Source: a virus. From it: DNA of 33,844 bases. Made by a program: the position numbers and the translations under genes. Below, one piece after another: positions 13,514-21,694 of the stretch. The stretch lies in IMG/VR virus record IMGVR_UViG_3300032334_000133, positions 1-33,844 of that record, one strand, 5' to 3'. The notes under the pieces were generated by a model, which did not search any database, was not told where the DNA came from, and saw only the letters and a program-made list of their open reading frames with translations. Each line of letters starts with the position of its first letter. Within the stretch, counting starts at the first letter, position 1.

Positions 13514-15063
13514 CCGGTTTGATACACAATGTCCGTCGATGCCCATTCAATCTGCAAACCTTTGCTCGCGCTTTTCAATGCGATTGCACCGCAGTAACCT
13601 ATGCCTGTAATGCCTTGCCAGTTGTTCGTAATCGTTGCGCCTGATCCCCACAAACCAACATCCCATAACGCCGCATCCCACGACGCATAAGACTGAGGAC
13701 TAAACGACAAAGCTGCGGTCGTATCAGCAACGTCAAAATCGACGTTCATACCAACAAATATTGCCGGTTGCCCGTTAGTAAAAATGCTAGGTCTTGCGCG
13801 GGTGAAATACTTTTTAACACCGCGTGACCCGTAATAGTTAAACGCTTGCAATGTCATTGCTTCAATGTTTGCAGCGTTGTCTTGATAGTCTAATGTCCAG
13901 GCTTTGCCTACAAAACCATTTCCACCGAAATACGGGTCATCTGAGAAGATTTCAAAACAGTTAGCATTCCAACCCGTAAAGTTGCACCAAGCCTTTGTGA
14001 TGTTGTTCATTACATACTGCTGTTGCTGCGAACCTTGAGCAATCGGTATGTTTACAAACAACGCATTGTTTTTTGAGTTGTAGAAAATTTGCCAACCAAA
14101 GTTTGCTTGATATGTCCTTGTTGCTTCAGCAAATGCACCTTGAATTTTGTCGGATAACGCAACTCTCGGATCAAGCCTTGAGCTTTGAATGGCAGACGCT
14201 AGTGGGTACAGACCGTCCAAAGTGAGGATCAGCAAGTCGCCTGAATACTTAAACATACAACGCTTGCCAATGGGTGTTCCTAGCTTCCATACACCAATGA
14301 GCGCCCACGTTGATGCCGAAGCCGGATCAGTCCCGCGATACGCTATCACTTCACCGTTGCTTGTGACAAAAACAAGGTTATCGTCAGCACCGTAACCTGC
14401 GTCGATTGTCCATGTACCTATCGAAACAAGATAACCACCGTATCTAGCAATAGAACTTAAGTCTATCTGCTCAGCAGCACCGCCTACTGAGGAAGTGGGT
14501 AAGTACCACGCAACAAGGGTGTTCTTTTGGATAAACCAAACCCTGTTTTTAAACAGAGTCACATTATCAAGCGTTGTCGTTGTAACGCCCGTAATTGCAG
14601 GAGATGATGATGCTGTGATTGAAGTCCAAGTCGTGCCATTAAACAGCAAAGGCGCATCTGTGCCATTGGCGGCGTACATGAACGCACCGCCCGGAGTAGA
14701 TACGTTGACATACTCCCACCGAGCGTTCGTCAGTCCTGAAACGACTGGAGCGCCTACAGCACCACCTGCTGTTACGTCGTAGATTTTGTCACTAGCTACT
14801 GCAAATAATTTTTCAGCGTTGCCGCCTGAGTAGTTAAACAGACTCTCGACTTGCCCTGTGATGCCAGTTGCATACCGTTGATAACCGCCTCGCAGATTGA
14901 CGCTCGACACCGCAGGGAACATATTGGTCAATTGCACAGCATCAGTTGCTTCCATGTTGGCAAGCGAATCGCGGGCGTTCCATCCACCGATAGGCGCAGG
15001 CAAGGAAGCCACTTGCGCGGCAGTCCCTTGAACCATCATGCGGCGACGTGCGCTTGTTGCCAT
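13498..15063 (-). CDS. Tail/head-closure stabilisation protein (P22 gp10-like)
   Basis: 521 residues with many short beta strands. It begins MATSARRRMM, then LPAPIGGWNARDSLANME and AVQLTNMFPAVSSVNLRGGY, a strong sign of the family of phage packaged-DNA stabilisation or tail-hub proteins. Repeating blocks such as ARWEYVNVSTPGGAFMYAAN and ARYGGYLVSIGTWTIDAGYG suggest a beta-propeller. It follows the adaptor protein with a one-base overlap (TGATG). In P22 the equivalent gp10 sits below gp4 and plugs the portal after packaging. Confidence 0.82.
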   Translation of the reverse strand: MATSARRRMMVQGTAAQVASLPAPIGGWNARDSLANMEATDAVQLTNMFPAVSSVNLRGGYQRYATGITGQVESLFNYSGGNAEKLFAVASDKIYDVTAGGAVGAPVVSGLTNARWEYVNVSTPGGAFMYAANGTDAPLLFNGTTWTSITASSSPAITGVTTTTLDNVTLFKNRVWFIQKNTLVAWYLPTSSVGGAAEQIDLSSIARYGGYLVSIGTWTIDAGYGADDNLVFVTSNGEVIAYRGTDPASASTWALIGVWKLGTPIGKRCMFKYSGDLLILTLDGLYPLASAIQSSRLDPRVALSDKIQGAFAEATRTYQANFGWQIFYNSKNNALFVNIPIAQGSQQQQYVMNNITKAWCNFTGWNANCFEIFSDDPYFGGNGFVGKAWTLDYQDNAANIEAMTLQAFNYYGSRGVKKYFTRARPSIFTNGQPAIFVGMNVDFDVADTTAALSFSPQSYASWDAALWDVGLWGSGATITNNWQGITGIGYCGAIALKSASKGLQIEWASTDIVYQTGWAGI

Positions 15064-15971
15064 CAGTTAGTACCGTAGCCGCTGTCGGGAATGTTGTCGT
15101 AACCGATCAGGACTGTGCCTGGACGCGGTGCGAGCGAAAGGTTAGCCGACGACATATCGAGAGCTTTAGCCGCCTCCATCTCTGTCAGGTAGTTACGCAT
15201 CATCGCCGTAGTGTCGAAGCCTTTAGCCTCGAAATACTTTAGCTTGGTCGCGTTGACCATCAACCGATCAGGATAGATGCAAGTGTCGGTGTCCACGGTA
15301 AACGAGTTTTTAACCGTACCGGTTGAAGATTCTGCCCACCCCTTGCTACGGTACTCAAACCCTAGATATTCAGCCGTGGACATACCGGGCCAAATTTGGA
15401 AGTATTCACCAAGCAAGCGCCAACGGATACGCGGGCCGGTTGAGATATAGCCCGACAACAGCCATTCCCATTGCTGCGCATCTTCCGGGCCGAGCATTTC
15501 CCAATGCTTCGACTTATCCCACATCGTGCGCGGGACGAGGCTTTCGTAGTCCGAGGGAAGCGAATACTTGATTTTCTGAAAATAAGCCGTAGCACCAACG
15601 GCGCTTGCAGAAAAGTCTTGATTGACTGTTACCTGCGTTCCTGAGTCTACAGAAACGATATAGGTGTTCTGATTGATGCCTGTGCCTTGAACCTGATACG
15701 TCGTATCAAGTCCCGCAGTCGATGCCATTGTGATCGTGCGGGCTGCGGTCGTCCAAGTGCCGGTCGTCGTGATGTATTGCGTATAAAACGCGTTTTGTTT
15801 TGTCAGTTCCCGCCAAGCGTGGCGACGAAGAAACTCGTACCCGTTCGCGTTCATCAACGCGAGAATTTGGATAACGTCTTGGTTCGTGTTTCCTGCTACG
15901 CTTGTCGGGGTTGCAACGCCAAGCTCGTTAGTTACTTGCTGCACTAACTCCAGCATCGTTGTCGTTGACAT
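15063..15971 (-). CDS. Head-tail adaptor protein (P22 gp4-like)
   Basis: 302 residues beginning MSTTTMLELVQQVTNELGVA. The helical start, the FLRRHAWRELTKQ motif after about 50 residues, the beta insert with SVDSGTQVTVNQ, and YSLPSDYESLVPRTMWD followed by W.MLGPEDAQQWEWL are characteristic of a widespread phage adaptor family that binds below the portal. The C-terminus is helical with an AKALDMSSANLSL segment. It lies directly before the gp10-like gene, as in podovirus head-closure modules. Confidence 0.85.
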   Translation of the reverse strand: MSTTTMLELVQQVTNELGVATPTSVAGNTNQDVIQILALMNANGYEFLRRHAWRELTKQNAFYTQYITTTGTWTTAARTITMASTAGLDTTYQVQGTGINQNTYIVSVDSGTQVTVNQDFSASAVGATAYFQKIKYSLPSDYESLVPRTMWDKSKHWEMLGPEDAQQWEWLLSGYISTGPRIRWRLLGEYFQIWPGMSTAEYLGFEYRSKGWAESSTGTVKNSFTVDTDTCIYPDRLMVNATKLKYFEAKGFDTTAMMRNYLTEMEAAKALDMSSANLSLAPRPGTVLIGYDNIPDSGYGTN

Positions 15972-16494
15972 TCTCTTTCCTCGGTCGGCCAGGCTTGCGC
16001 TGCTCTAAGAGCATCGCCATCTGCGCCTTAAGTTCTTCAAGCTGTGCGCGGGTTGCTTCCAACTCGCTACTCGAAACTTTTTGGTTCTTGTTCAACAAGT
16101 AATTACGGGCACGTTCGCGCAGTCCTACGCCACCCATGCCGATACGTTGAAGCTGATTATCGCTTGCAGTAGCTACTTGTTCAACCGTCTGAAATTTCAA
16201 AATCTGCAACTCAGCCAGTTGGTTGTCGTTTAACTCATCAGGACGGTCTTGAAACCAATCTTTCAGCGGCGTGCCGATAACCGGGCCATCACCGCTTTGC
16301 ATCTGAAAATGCAGCCATTGGCGCGGGAATCGCTCTTTATGGTCATCCCGCACCGGCTGGTCAATTACTGTCGTTTTATCGCCTGGCACTACGATTCGGA
16401 TAAACGGCTTGCCCTTGTAGGGGTCTTTCTCGGACGTGTAAAACTCAACATAAAGCTGCGAGTCTGCATTGTTGATATCTGAATCAAGTGCCAT
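15928..16494 (-). CDS. Conserved virion-region protein with AT-hook-like tail
   Basis: 188 residues from MALDSDINNADSQ at 16494, where GGAG lies eight bases upstream; an in-frame start at 16542 is less likely. The middle includes FIRIVVPGDKTTVIDQPVRD and RQWLHFQMQSGDGP, then a LRERARNYLL helix and a coiled coil (SSSELEATRAQLEELKAQMA). Near the end is KPGRPRK, an AT-hook core motif, followed by an acidic Asn/Asp-rich tail. The C-terminus overlaps the adaptor gene by 44 bases. The family is familiar from phage structural regions but has no firm function; contact with DNA is inferred from the motif. Confidence 0.68.
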   Translation of the reverse strand: MALDSDINNADSQLYVEFYTSEKDPYKGKPFIRIVVPGDKTTVIDQPVRDDHKERFPRQWLHFQMQSGDGPVIGTPLKDWFQDRPDELNDNQLAELQILKFQTVEQVATASDNQLQRIGMGGVGLRERARNYLLNKNQKVSSSELEATRAQLEELKAQMAMLLEQRKPGRPRKENVNDNDAGVSAASN

Positions 16495-16517
16495 TGTTTT
16501 CTCCTGTGGGGAAAAAT

Positions 16518-16877
16518 TTATGCAGTAAGAACGGATGCCCAAGTAGTTGCGCTAGTAGCAAACAAAATTACAGTTTTTGCGGTTGCAAGACTTAAAGTTG
16601 ATGCGGCAGCATTAATCGTCGATCCTGCTTTCGGGTAGATCGTGATGGTCTGTCCCGAATCATTACGAATGCCAACCATTGCACCCACTTCAGTCGGAGG
16701 CAAAATCACGCCCGTACCTGAAGATGAAGTCGTGATTGCGTTCCACACCGCCGACAGTTGAAGAGCGTCAGCAATTGTGCTGCCTACAGCAACAAGACCG
16801 GTTGCACCATCACCGCAGATTGAAACCGTTGACAGCGAAGAATTACCACTACCCAAAACGCGTGACGGGATAGCCAT
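16518..16877 (-). CDS. Small beta-rich virion protein, hypothetical
   Basis: 119 residues with AAGGAG before the ATG. Thr/Ser/Ala-rich, with strands such as GVILPPTEVGAMVGIRND and SGQTITIYPKAGSTINAAA, recalling small beta-sandwich head-fibre or decoration proteins. No cysteine pairs or charged helices are seen. It lies between the methyltransferase and the conserved virion protein. A capsid surface role is likely but unproven. Confidence 0.65.
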   Translation of the reverse strand: MAIPSRVLGSGNSSLSTVSICGDGATGLVAVGSTIADALQLSAVWNAITTSSSGTGVILPPTEVGAMVGIRNDSGQTITIYPKAGSTINAAASTLSLATAKTVILFATSATTWASVLTA

Positions 16878-16879
16878 GA

Positions 16880-17365
16880 TTACTCCTTAGATTTGCTGCC
16901 AACGACGCGAAGATCGCGCTGCGGCAAGTGGAAAAATGGTTCTTCAAAACGTACATTCTCAAAACCTGCTTCAACTAACATCGTGCCGATTTGCTGTTTT
17001 GAGTAACACCAATGATGGCGCATCGTATCAGGTTCGGGCATTCCGAACAATGCACGCCCGATCAAATCGTCATTCCTGTGTCCTTGATTCCATAGCGCAA
17101 TTACATTGTCAAGACACGGCATTTCAAGCGATAACTGACCGCCTGGCTTTAACACCCGCAACCACTCAAGCAACGTTTGTTTCGCTTTAGGTGTCGGGAT
17201 GTGTTCAAACAAATGGATCGCGGAAATCTCATCGGCATGGTTATCCGGCAAATCAAGTTCTGTTACATCCGAAATCAGGTCTTGTTCGCCAATGCAATCA
17301 ACATTGATCCAGCCAGGCCAAGACCTATCACCCGCTCCTAGATGGAGTCGAATACGCTCTGCCAT
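16880..17365 (-). CDS. Class I SAM-dependent methyltransferase
   Basis: 161 residues from MAERIRLHLGAGDRSWPGWI. The start at 17365 has GGGG six bases upstream. A longer ORF to 17494 overlaps the glycosyltransferase gene deeply. Motif I for SAM binding is LHLGAGDRSWPGWINVD. Further family features are VTELDLPDNHADEI, LFEHIPTP, and EWLRVLKPGGQLSLEMP. This is a Methyltransf_11-type fold usually acting on small molecules or sugars. Together with the glycosyltransferase and the DUF115 protein before it, it may cap or modify a glycan. Confidence 0.88.
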   Translation of the reverse strand: MAERIRLHLGAGDRSWPGWINVDCIGEQDLISDVTELDLPDNHADEISAIHLFEHIPTPKAKQTLLEWLRVLKPGGQLSLEMPCLDNVIALWNQGHRNDDLIGRALFGMPEPDTMRHHWCYSKQQIGTMLVEAGFENVRFEEPFFHLPQRDLRVVGSKSKE

Positions 17366-18165
17366 TTGCGCCCCAAGGTTTCCGGTGAATAATGTTGCTG
17401 GATGTATTGCTGTCCTGCCCTTACCAAAGCGTTCAATTCGTGCCTGTAGGCTTGCGAGAACTGAAGCCCACCCTTGACTGGCCCAAGGTAACAAAAGTGT
17501 CTGAATTCCTTGTTCTTATCAATCTTACTGCCGATTACAAAGCAACCCGACATGATTGCATTAATGAGCCGGTTCGCGCTTTTGTAGGTTTCTTCCTTGC
17601 TTGGCAGCAAAACAATGTTGCTTTGTCGCAAAAGCTGTTCTTGGGCGGCTGTAGACCACGGCACGCACTCAACCTGATCGTTAGGCCCTGTGCAGTACGT
17701 CATGTCGTACTGTTTCAGCATCTTCCGATAAGGCAATATTTCTTTCAGATTGCTTTGATGCCCTAGCCACAAATATTTGTTACCGTCGGCGTGGGGTTGA
17801 CCGCTATTCTCCCAAGTGTCGGGGATTACTTGGGCATCTTTTTCCGCATAGACGCGGATTCGTCGCGCCATTTCCGCAGTCGGGCACACCACGGCATCAG
17901 CTTTTTGAGCCATTTCCGCATAAATTTCCCCTAACTTTGGGTGCGTGAAATGATCGTCGCAAATGTCCACCACTGCTTTTGCGCCCCTAGCTTGCACTTG
18001 CTCAAACATCACTAAATCGTCAGGCTGCGGCTTGGAAAACACCGTGATATCCGCGCCCCTAGCGTTCAATCTTGAGTGATAACCGCAGTACGCCGAAGGC
18101 ATAGCCGCCCTCAATCGATAGGATGCCATCTCAGCACCGCCGCTGTGCATGAATGAAACTCTCAT
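17338..18165 (-). CDS. Glycosyltransferase (GT4-like)
   Basis: 275 residues. An N-terminal half with MHSGGAEMASYRLRAAMPS and DICDDHF is followed by a Rossmann half with KYLWLGHQSNLKEIL and the signature SKEETYKSANRLINAIMSGC, where the family places sugar-nucleotide-binding Glu and the loop before the last helix. This is a GT-B fold of the GT4 group. It overlaps the DUF115-like gene by four bases and the methyltransferase by 28, so the three are one unit. Substrate unknown; a virion protein or host surface polysaccharide is possible. Confidence 0.85.
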   Translation of the reverse strand: MRVSFMHSGGAEMASYRLRAAMPSAYCGYHSRLNARGADITVFSKPQPDDLVMFEQVQARGAKAVVDICDDHFTHPKLGEIYAEMAQKADAVVCPTAEMARRIRVYAEKDAQVIPDTWENSGQPHADGNKYLWLGHQSNLKEILPYRKMLKQYDMTYCTGPNDQVECVPWSTAAQEQLLRQSNIVLLPSKEETYKSANRLINAIMSGCFVIGSKIDKNKEFRHFCYLGPVKGGLQFSQAYRHELNALVRAGQQYIQQHYSPETLGRKWQSVFDSI

Positions 18166-18953
18166 ACTCGCTTTCCGAGGCGTTTGCGCTCGTCCATGAT
18201 TTCTGCGATTAGACCGCCGCCATGCACATTGAAGTGAATGTCCGGCAACGTCTTAAAGTATTCTTGAAATTCGTTTGCTTGCTGCGCCATTGCGCCATTA
18301 GACAAGAACCGTTTGCCACCGACAATTACATCAATCGGTTCATCTACGCCCTCACCTGTGAATCGCTTGGTCTTGCCATCACCTGCTAGGCAAGAATCGA
18401 AGCCGTACATTTCAAACGTTCTGAAACCTAAAACATAGCTTACCGATACAGCACGCATCCCCGACGTAGTGCCACCCCCGACAAGAAACTTCTTGTTGAA
18501 GATACTGCTGAAAGGTTCGTCGTTGTATTCCTCGTAGGCAAACGAGTGCCACAAAATGACCTTGTTTGCTTTCAGAGCGTCAAACATTGACGGATCGCAC
18601 CGAGAAGCCACTAGATAGACCGTGTGCGCGTTTGCTTCGCTTAGCTGTGCGCTTCTATCTCGCGGGTCAACACAGCACCATAGATCGGGCTGTATGCCGT
18701 TCTTGCAAAGGAAATCATGCGCTGCTTTAACTGCAAATATCGGGCGACCGCGTGCGCGTTCTGCTCGTATATTCTCAATCTGAGACGGCATGGAAGGCCC
18801 ACTACCCACGACGACCATGTGACCGTCGTGAGCAATGAGACTTGGTACTAGCTCCGGCAAACCCCGCGCAATCGCAGAGCGAATGTTAGACACAATGCCA
18901 TCAGGCGTCCCTGCGGCTTTAACATTAACCTTTAATTGCGCGAGATTTTCCAT
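18162..18953 (-). CDS. DUF115/MptE-like Rossmann protein
   Basis: 263 residues from MENLAQLKVNVKAAG. The start at 18953 overlaps the preceding stop (TAATG); the longer ORF to 19061 has a His/Cys-rich N-terminus that is out-of-frame reading of the upstream gene. The motif VVVGSGPSMPSQIENIR, then PIFAVKAAHDFLCKNGIQPD and CVDPRDRS, are typical of the DUF115 fold. That fold is found in the archaeal enzyme MptE and in the Maf flagellin glycosylation proteins. In this operon it is probably part of a glycan-modification step, which is inference. Confidence 0.82.
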   Translation of the reverse strand: MENLAQLKVNVKAAGTPDGIVSNIRSAIARGLPELVPSLIAHDGHMVVVGSGPSMPSQIENIRAERARGRPIFAVKAAHDFLCKNGIQPDLWCCVDPRDRSAQLSEANAHTVYLVASRCDPSMFDALKANKVILWHSFAYEEYNDEPFSSIFNKKFLVGGGTTSGMRAVSVSYVLGFRTFEMYGFDSCLAGDGKTKRFTGEGVDEPIDVIVGGKRFLSNGAMAQQANEFQEYFKTLPDIHFNVHGGGLIAEIMDERKRLGKRV

Positions 18954-19435
18954 TAGCCAGGCATTGCACCTGTGCCAATAACCGCGATGCCAGCAGCGAT
19001 ACAAGTAACTGCGGTGGCATTGGAGATCGTGCGGGTCGAAGTGCAGCCGATAACCAAACAACCGGAAACCGTTGCATCGTCCAACACACCACCAGTTGCG
19101 GTCGTATACAGAGGCACATTGTCGTCACAGTTAGCTGCAAGGTTAACTTGCATCACACCGGACAACTGCACCCACCCGTAATAGCCCGAAGCAATCGAGA
19201 CTTGCGCGAAACCGACGCGCTTGCTGTTTGCCGAGTTGGTGGTAGTCAGCAAAGCAGCAGTCTGCGAGGCGGTAATGGTCACCGCGCCGTAGGTGCTGAT
19301 TGCTTCAGAGGCTTGCACATACATCGCTTCGCCGCCATCGCTCAACAGCACTTTCGTGCCGGGAGTGAATTGGGCAGTCGATGAAGTATCGGTAAAGTTA
19401 GTGCCGATTACACCTGATACGCTGAAAGTAGGCAT
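18953..19435 (-). CDS. Probable capsid decoration/stabilisation protein
   Basis: 160 residues, beta-rich, starting MPTFSVSGVIGTNFTDT, with AGGAG before the ATG. It contains FTPGTKVLLSDGGEAMYVQA and VGFAQVSIASGYYGWVQLSG, segments common in a family of small phage head proteins that follow the coat gene. Its position directly after the coat gene supports a role on the capsid surface. Not matched to a named family with certainty. Confidence 0.7.
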   Translation of the reverse strand: MPTFSVSGVIGTNFTDTSSTAQFTPGTKVLLSDGGEAMYVQASEAISTYGAVTITASQTAALLTTTNSANSKRVGFAQVSIASGYYGWVQLSGVMQVNLAANCDDNVPLYTTATGGVLDDATVSGCLVIGCTSTRTISNATAVTCIAAGIAVIGTGAMPG

Positions 19436-19449
19436 TTTCGTTTCTCCTA

Positions 19450-20682
19450 TTAAGCAATCAGCACGCCGCAGAACTGCGGGCCGCTGCTCGTCAAATTACC
19501 TGCCCAACCAATAAGCTTAACAATCATTCTGTTACTTTCGGCCTTTCGGCTTACTGACCCTTTCGGGCGGGGATGCCGCTTCGGACTTCCCTCCGAGCTT
19601 TCCTTTGTTATGGCTCGGTTCAGACTATCGCATCCGCTTTCGCGGCCCTCTCACTTAGTCGTTCACGCTGCTTTCGCTTGCGCCCTGTCGCCCGCTTCCG
19701 GGCTTCCAAGTCAATCAGAGAAGGTTTAGAGACGCCATTAATGCAAAGTAGGTTTAGCGTCTTGGTTCACAGCCTGGCGCTCGCCACCAATCGGAACAAA
19801 GTTCCGGTCAGCGTGCGGACGGAACATAAGGTACTTGGTGTTCAAGAAGAACATATGGTTAGCGGTAGCGGAAGAACCGATACCACCGTCCAGCACCACG
19901 TCCGAAGCCATACCAGCGCCAAAATATTTCAGCGAAGCAAAGCCTGCACCGGCCATCGACGAACCGCTGTCGGTAATACGCTGAATCGACTGAAGCGATT
20001 GCAGGTACAGACGATAGTAGTTGTTGTCAGCCACGATCAGGTCAGGCTTGTCCGTACCCCGGATCAACTGAACCGCAACGCTGTCCATGTACTGCTGAAT
20101 ATTGCTTGCAGTAACAGCAGCACCGCCGTTAGTCACGCCGGAGTAAGACACCGAGCGCCAAAACGTCCAGGTCGCACGATCAATACCGCCGTAAGTACCG
20201 GTAGCCGGGCTATCAGGCACAGCAGCGCCCAAGCCGGTCAGGTTCTTACCTGCGTTACCCGTTCCGTCCAGGTACAGGTCGCCGCTGATACGGTTAGCGA
20301 TCTGAGCCTCGGCAACAGCCATACGGCCATCGAGCAAGTCGATGATCGCTTCCTTGCCGCTGTTCTGAATCATTTCCAGGCCGCTGATCGAAACTGCCGA
20401 TGCGTACTGAGTGATAGAGAACTGCGCCGCAGAGATCGGACTGTTTTGGCTCACATTCAACACTTCATAGCCGCTATAGCTGTTGGTGTTGTTGGTGGCC
20501 GTGTCGTTGTACATAATCTCTTGCAAGATCACGTTACCGCCGGAGAAGGTCTTAACGTTTCCACGTTCCTTCAGTCGGCGCAAGAGGGCGTTGTTGTTTG
20601 TTACGTTGTCAGCGAGTTCACCAGTACGACTTTGGATGTTGGTCGCAATGATATCGCTGATAGAACTATTGGCGAAAGCCAT
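19450..20682 (-). CDS. Major capsid (coat) protein, gene split by a group I intron
   Basis: Exon 1 is 20682-19756 (309 codons) and exon 2 is 19524-19450 (24 codons plus TAA). Joined, they encode 333 residues. The unspliced frame stops after 314 residues (…NQDAKPTLH), short of the usual end. The joined end, NQDAIVKLIGWAGNLTSSGP continuing to the final LIA, reads like a normal coat C-terminus of this type. The body has features of an HK97-fold coat: N-terminal helix region, VLNVSQNSPISAAQFSITQY, a spine helix around EAQIANRISGDLYLDGTG, and FFLNTKYLMFRPHADRNFVP. AGGAG lies before the ATG. It follows the scaffold gene, as expected. Confidence 0.88.
19525..19755 (-). ncRNA. Group I self-splicing intron in the coat gene (231 nt, no ORF)
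   Basis: Pairings read from 5' to 3' on the minus strand. P1: exon AGACGCU (19762-19756) with guide GGCGUCU (19736-19730), ending in the required U-G wobble at the 5' splice site. P3: CCUUCUC (19724-19718) with GAGAGGG (19652-19646). P4: CUUG/CAGG. P5: GCCCG-GAAG-CGGGC (19703-19690). P6: CGC/GCG with an inner GC-GAAA-GC. P7: GACUA (19660-19656) with UAGUC (19627-19623). P8: CCGC-GAAA-GCGG (19645-19634). P9: CCGAGC/GCUCGG (19618-19593). Two small GAAA hairpins follow. The last base is G (19525). P10: exon 2 AUUG with UAAU just before the guide. No endonuclease ORF fits inside it. Confidence 0.92.
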
Positions 20683-20701
20683 TATATTCTCCTATCAGTT
20701 T

Positions 20702-21694
20702 TTAGAGTCGATCCGCTACGTTGTCGAATTGTTCGGCAAGCATGGATCGTCGATCTTGCGCTTTGGTAGCCGTTGTCGCACCGGGTGCGGCGCTTCTGAC
20801 ACTAACCGCTGCCGCTCTAGCTTTCTTAGCAGCTTGATTCGCTGCTACCTTTTGCTGAGTCTCAGCTTGGGCTTGTCGGCTCTGCTGAACTTGTTGAAAA
20901 AGGTTGTCGTCTAGGCGTAATGCTTTTTCGTAAGCTTCGTCCAACGTTGATGCAACACCGCTTTGCAGCAATGAAATCATCGTGGGTCGTGCTTCCTCGA
21001 AATGCTCAGCTCGCATAGCGAAATTGTTGATCTCGCCTAGCAATGACTGATTCTGCACCTGCTCTTGCTCTTCCTTCCAACTCATCACTTCACCACGAAC
21101 CCGATTGAGTTCCTGCTGTAGTGCTGAGATGCTTGGATCGACAGTCACCTGTTGTTGCAGTTGACTACCATCACCAAAATTCACACCGTATTGCTGAGCG
21201 AGACGCAAGAAAAGTTGTTGCTTTTGTTGCGGGTCGCTGTAACGCAAAGCATGATCAGCTTCCATTAGTGCTTTTACGGCTTTTGGCCCATCAATCCCCA
21301 GTCCACGGATCGTGTCCATGTAAGGGTTCATAACCTCTTGGTACTGATCTGCAAACTTAGCTTTTTCCATCAGGGGCTGAACCCCTGCCTTCATTTGTTC
21401 TTCGCGCTGCCAGGCATATTCCTTTAGCCTATCGTCGGCAGTCTGCCATGCGTCGTGATAATCCTTTTTCCATGACGCGGGAGGGCGCTTCCACACCGGC
21501 TCTTCAGCGGGCTGCTCTGCCTGCTGAACCATCGTTTGTTCGGGTTCACGGGGCGCAAACTTGCCTTCCGTATCTCGCGGCACATCCTCACGAGGCATCT
21601 CGCCTGGCGGCGCATTAACGGCTTGGTCGAATTGCTGCTCAAGCATTTCCCTGCGTGTATCTTCAACTGGCACTATTGCGTGTAGATCGCTCAT
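20702..21694 (-). CDS. Scaffolding protein
   Basis: 330 residues, highly charged and helical without cysteines. The N-terminus is acidic and proline-rich (PPGEMPREDVPRDTEGKFAP), the middle is helical (DAWQTADDRLKEYAWQREEQ), then comes a Gln-rich coiled coil. The C-terminal 60 residues are basic and Ala-rich (QAAKKARAAAVSVRSAAPG). A basic C-terminus that binds coat is the hallmark of P22-type scaffolds. The gene sits between the portal region and the coat gene, the usual place. It directs procapsid assembly and leaves before DNA packaging. Confidence 0.85.
   Translation of the reverse strand: MSDLHAIVPVEDTRREMLEQQFDQAVNAPPGEMPREDVPRDTEGKFAPREPEQTMVQQAEQPAEEPVWKRPPASWKKDYHDAWQTADDRLKEYAWQREEQMKAGVQPLMEKAKFADQYQEVMNPYMDTIRGLGIDGPKAVKALMEADHALRYSDPQQKQQLFLRLAQQYGVNFGDGSQLQQQVTVDPSISALQQELNRVRGEVMSWKEEQEQVQNQSLLGEINNFAMRAEHFEEARPTMISLLQSGVASTLDEAYEKALRLDDNLFQQVQQSRQAQAETQQKVAANQAAKKARAAAVSVRSAAPGATTATKAQDRRSMLAEQFDNVADRL

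Noticed and set aside
19450-19755. Intein in the coat gene
   Set aside because: The interruption contains stops and RNA-like hairpins; no intein splice residues or open frame.
19573-20769. 398-codon + strand ORF opposite the coat gene
   Set aside because: It is an antisense shadow of the coat gene and intron; its translation is Arg/Val/His-rich with no domain and no ribosome site.
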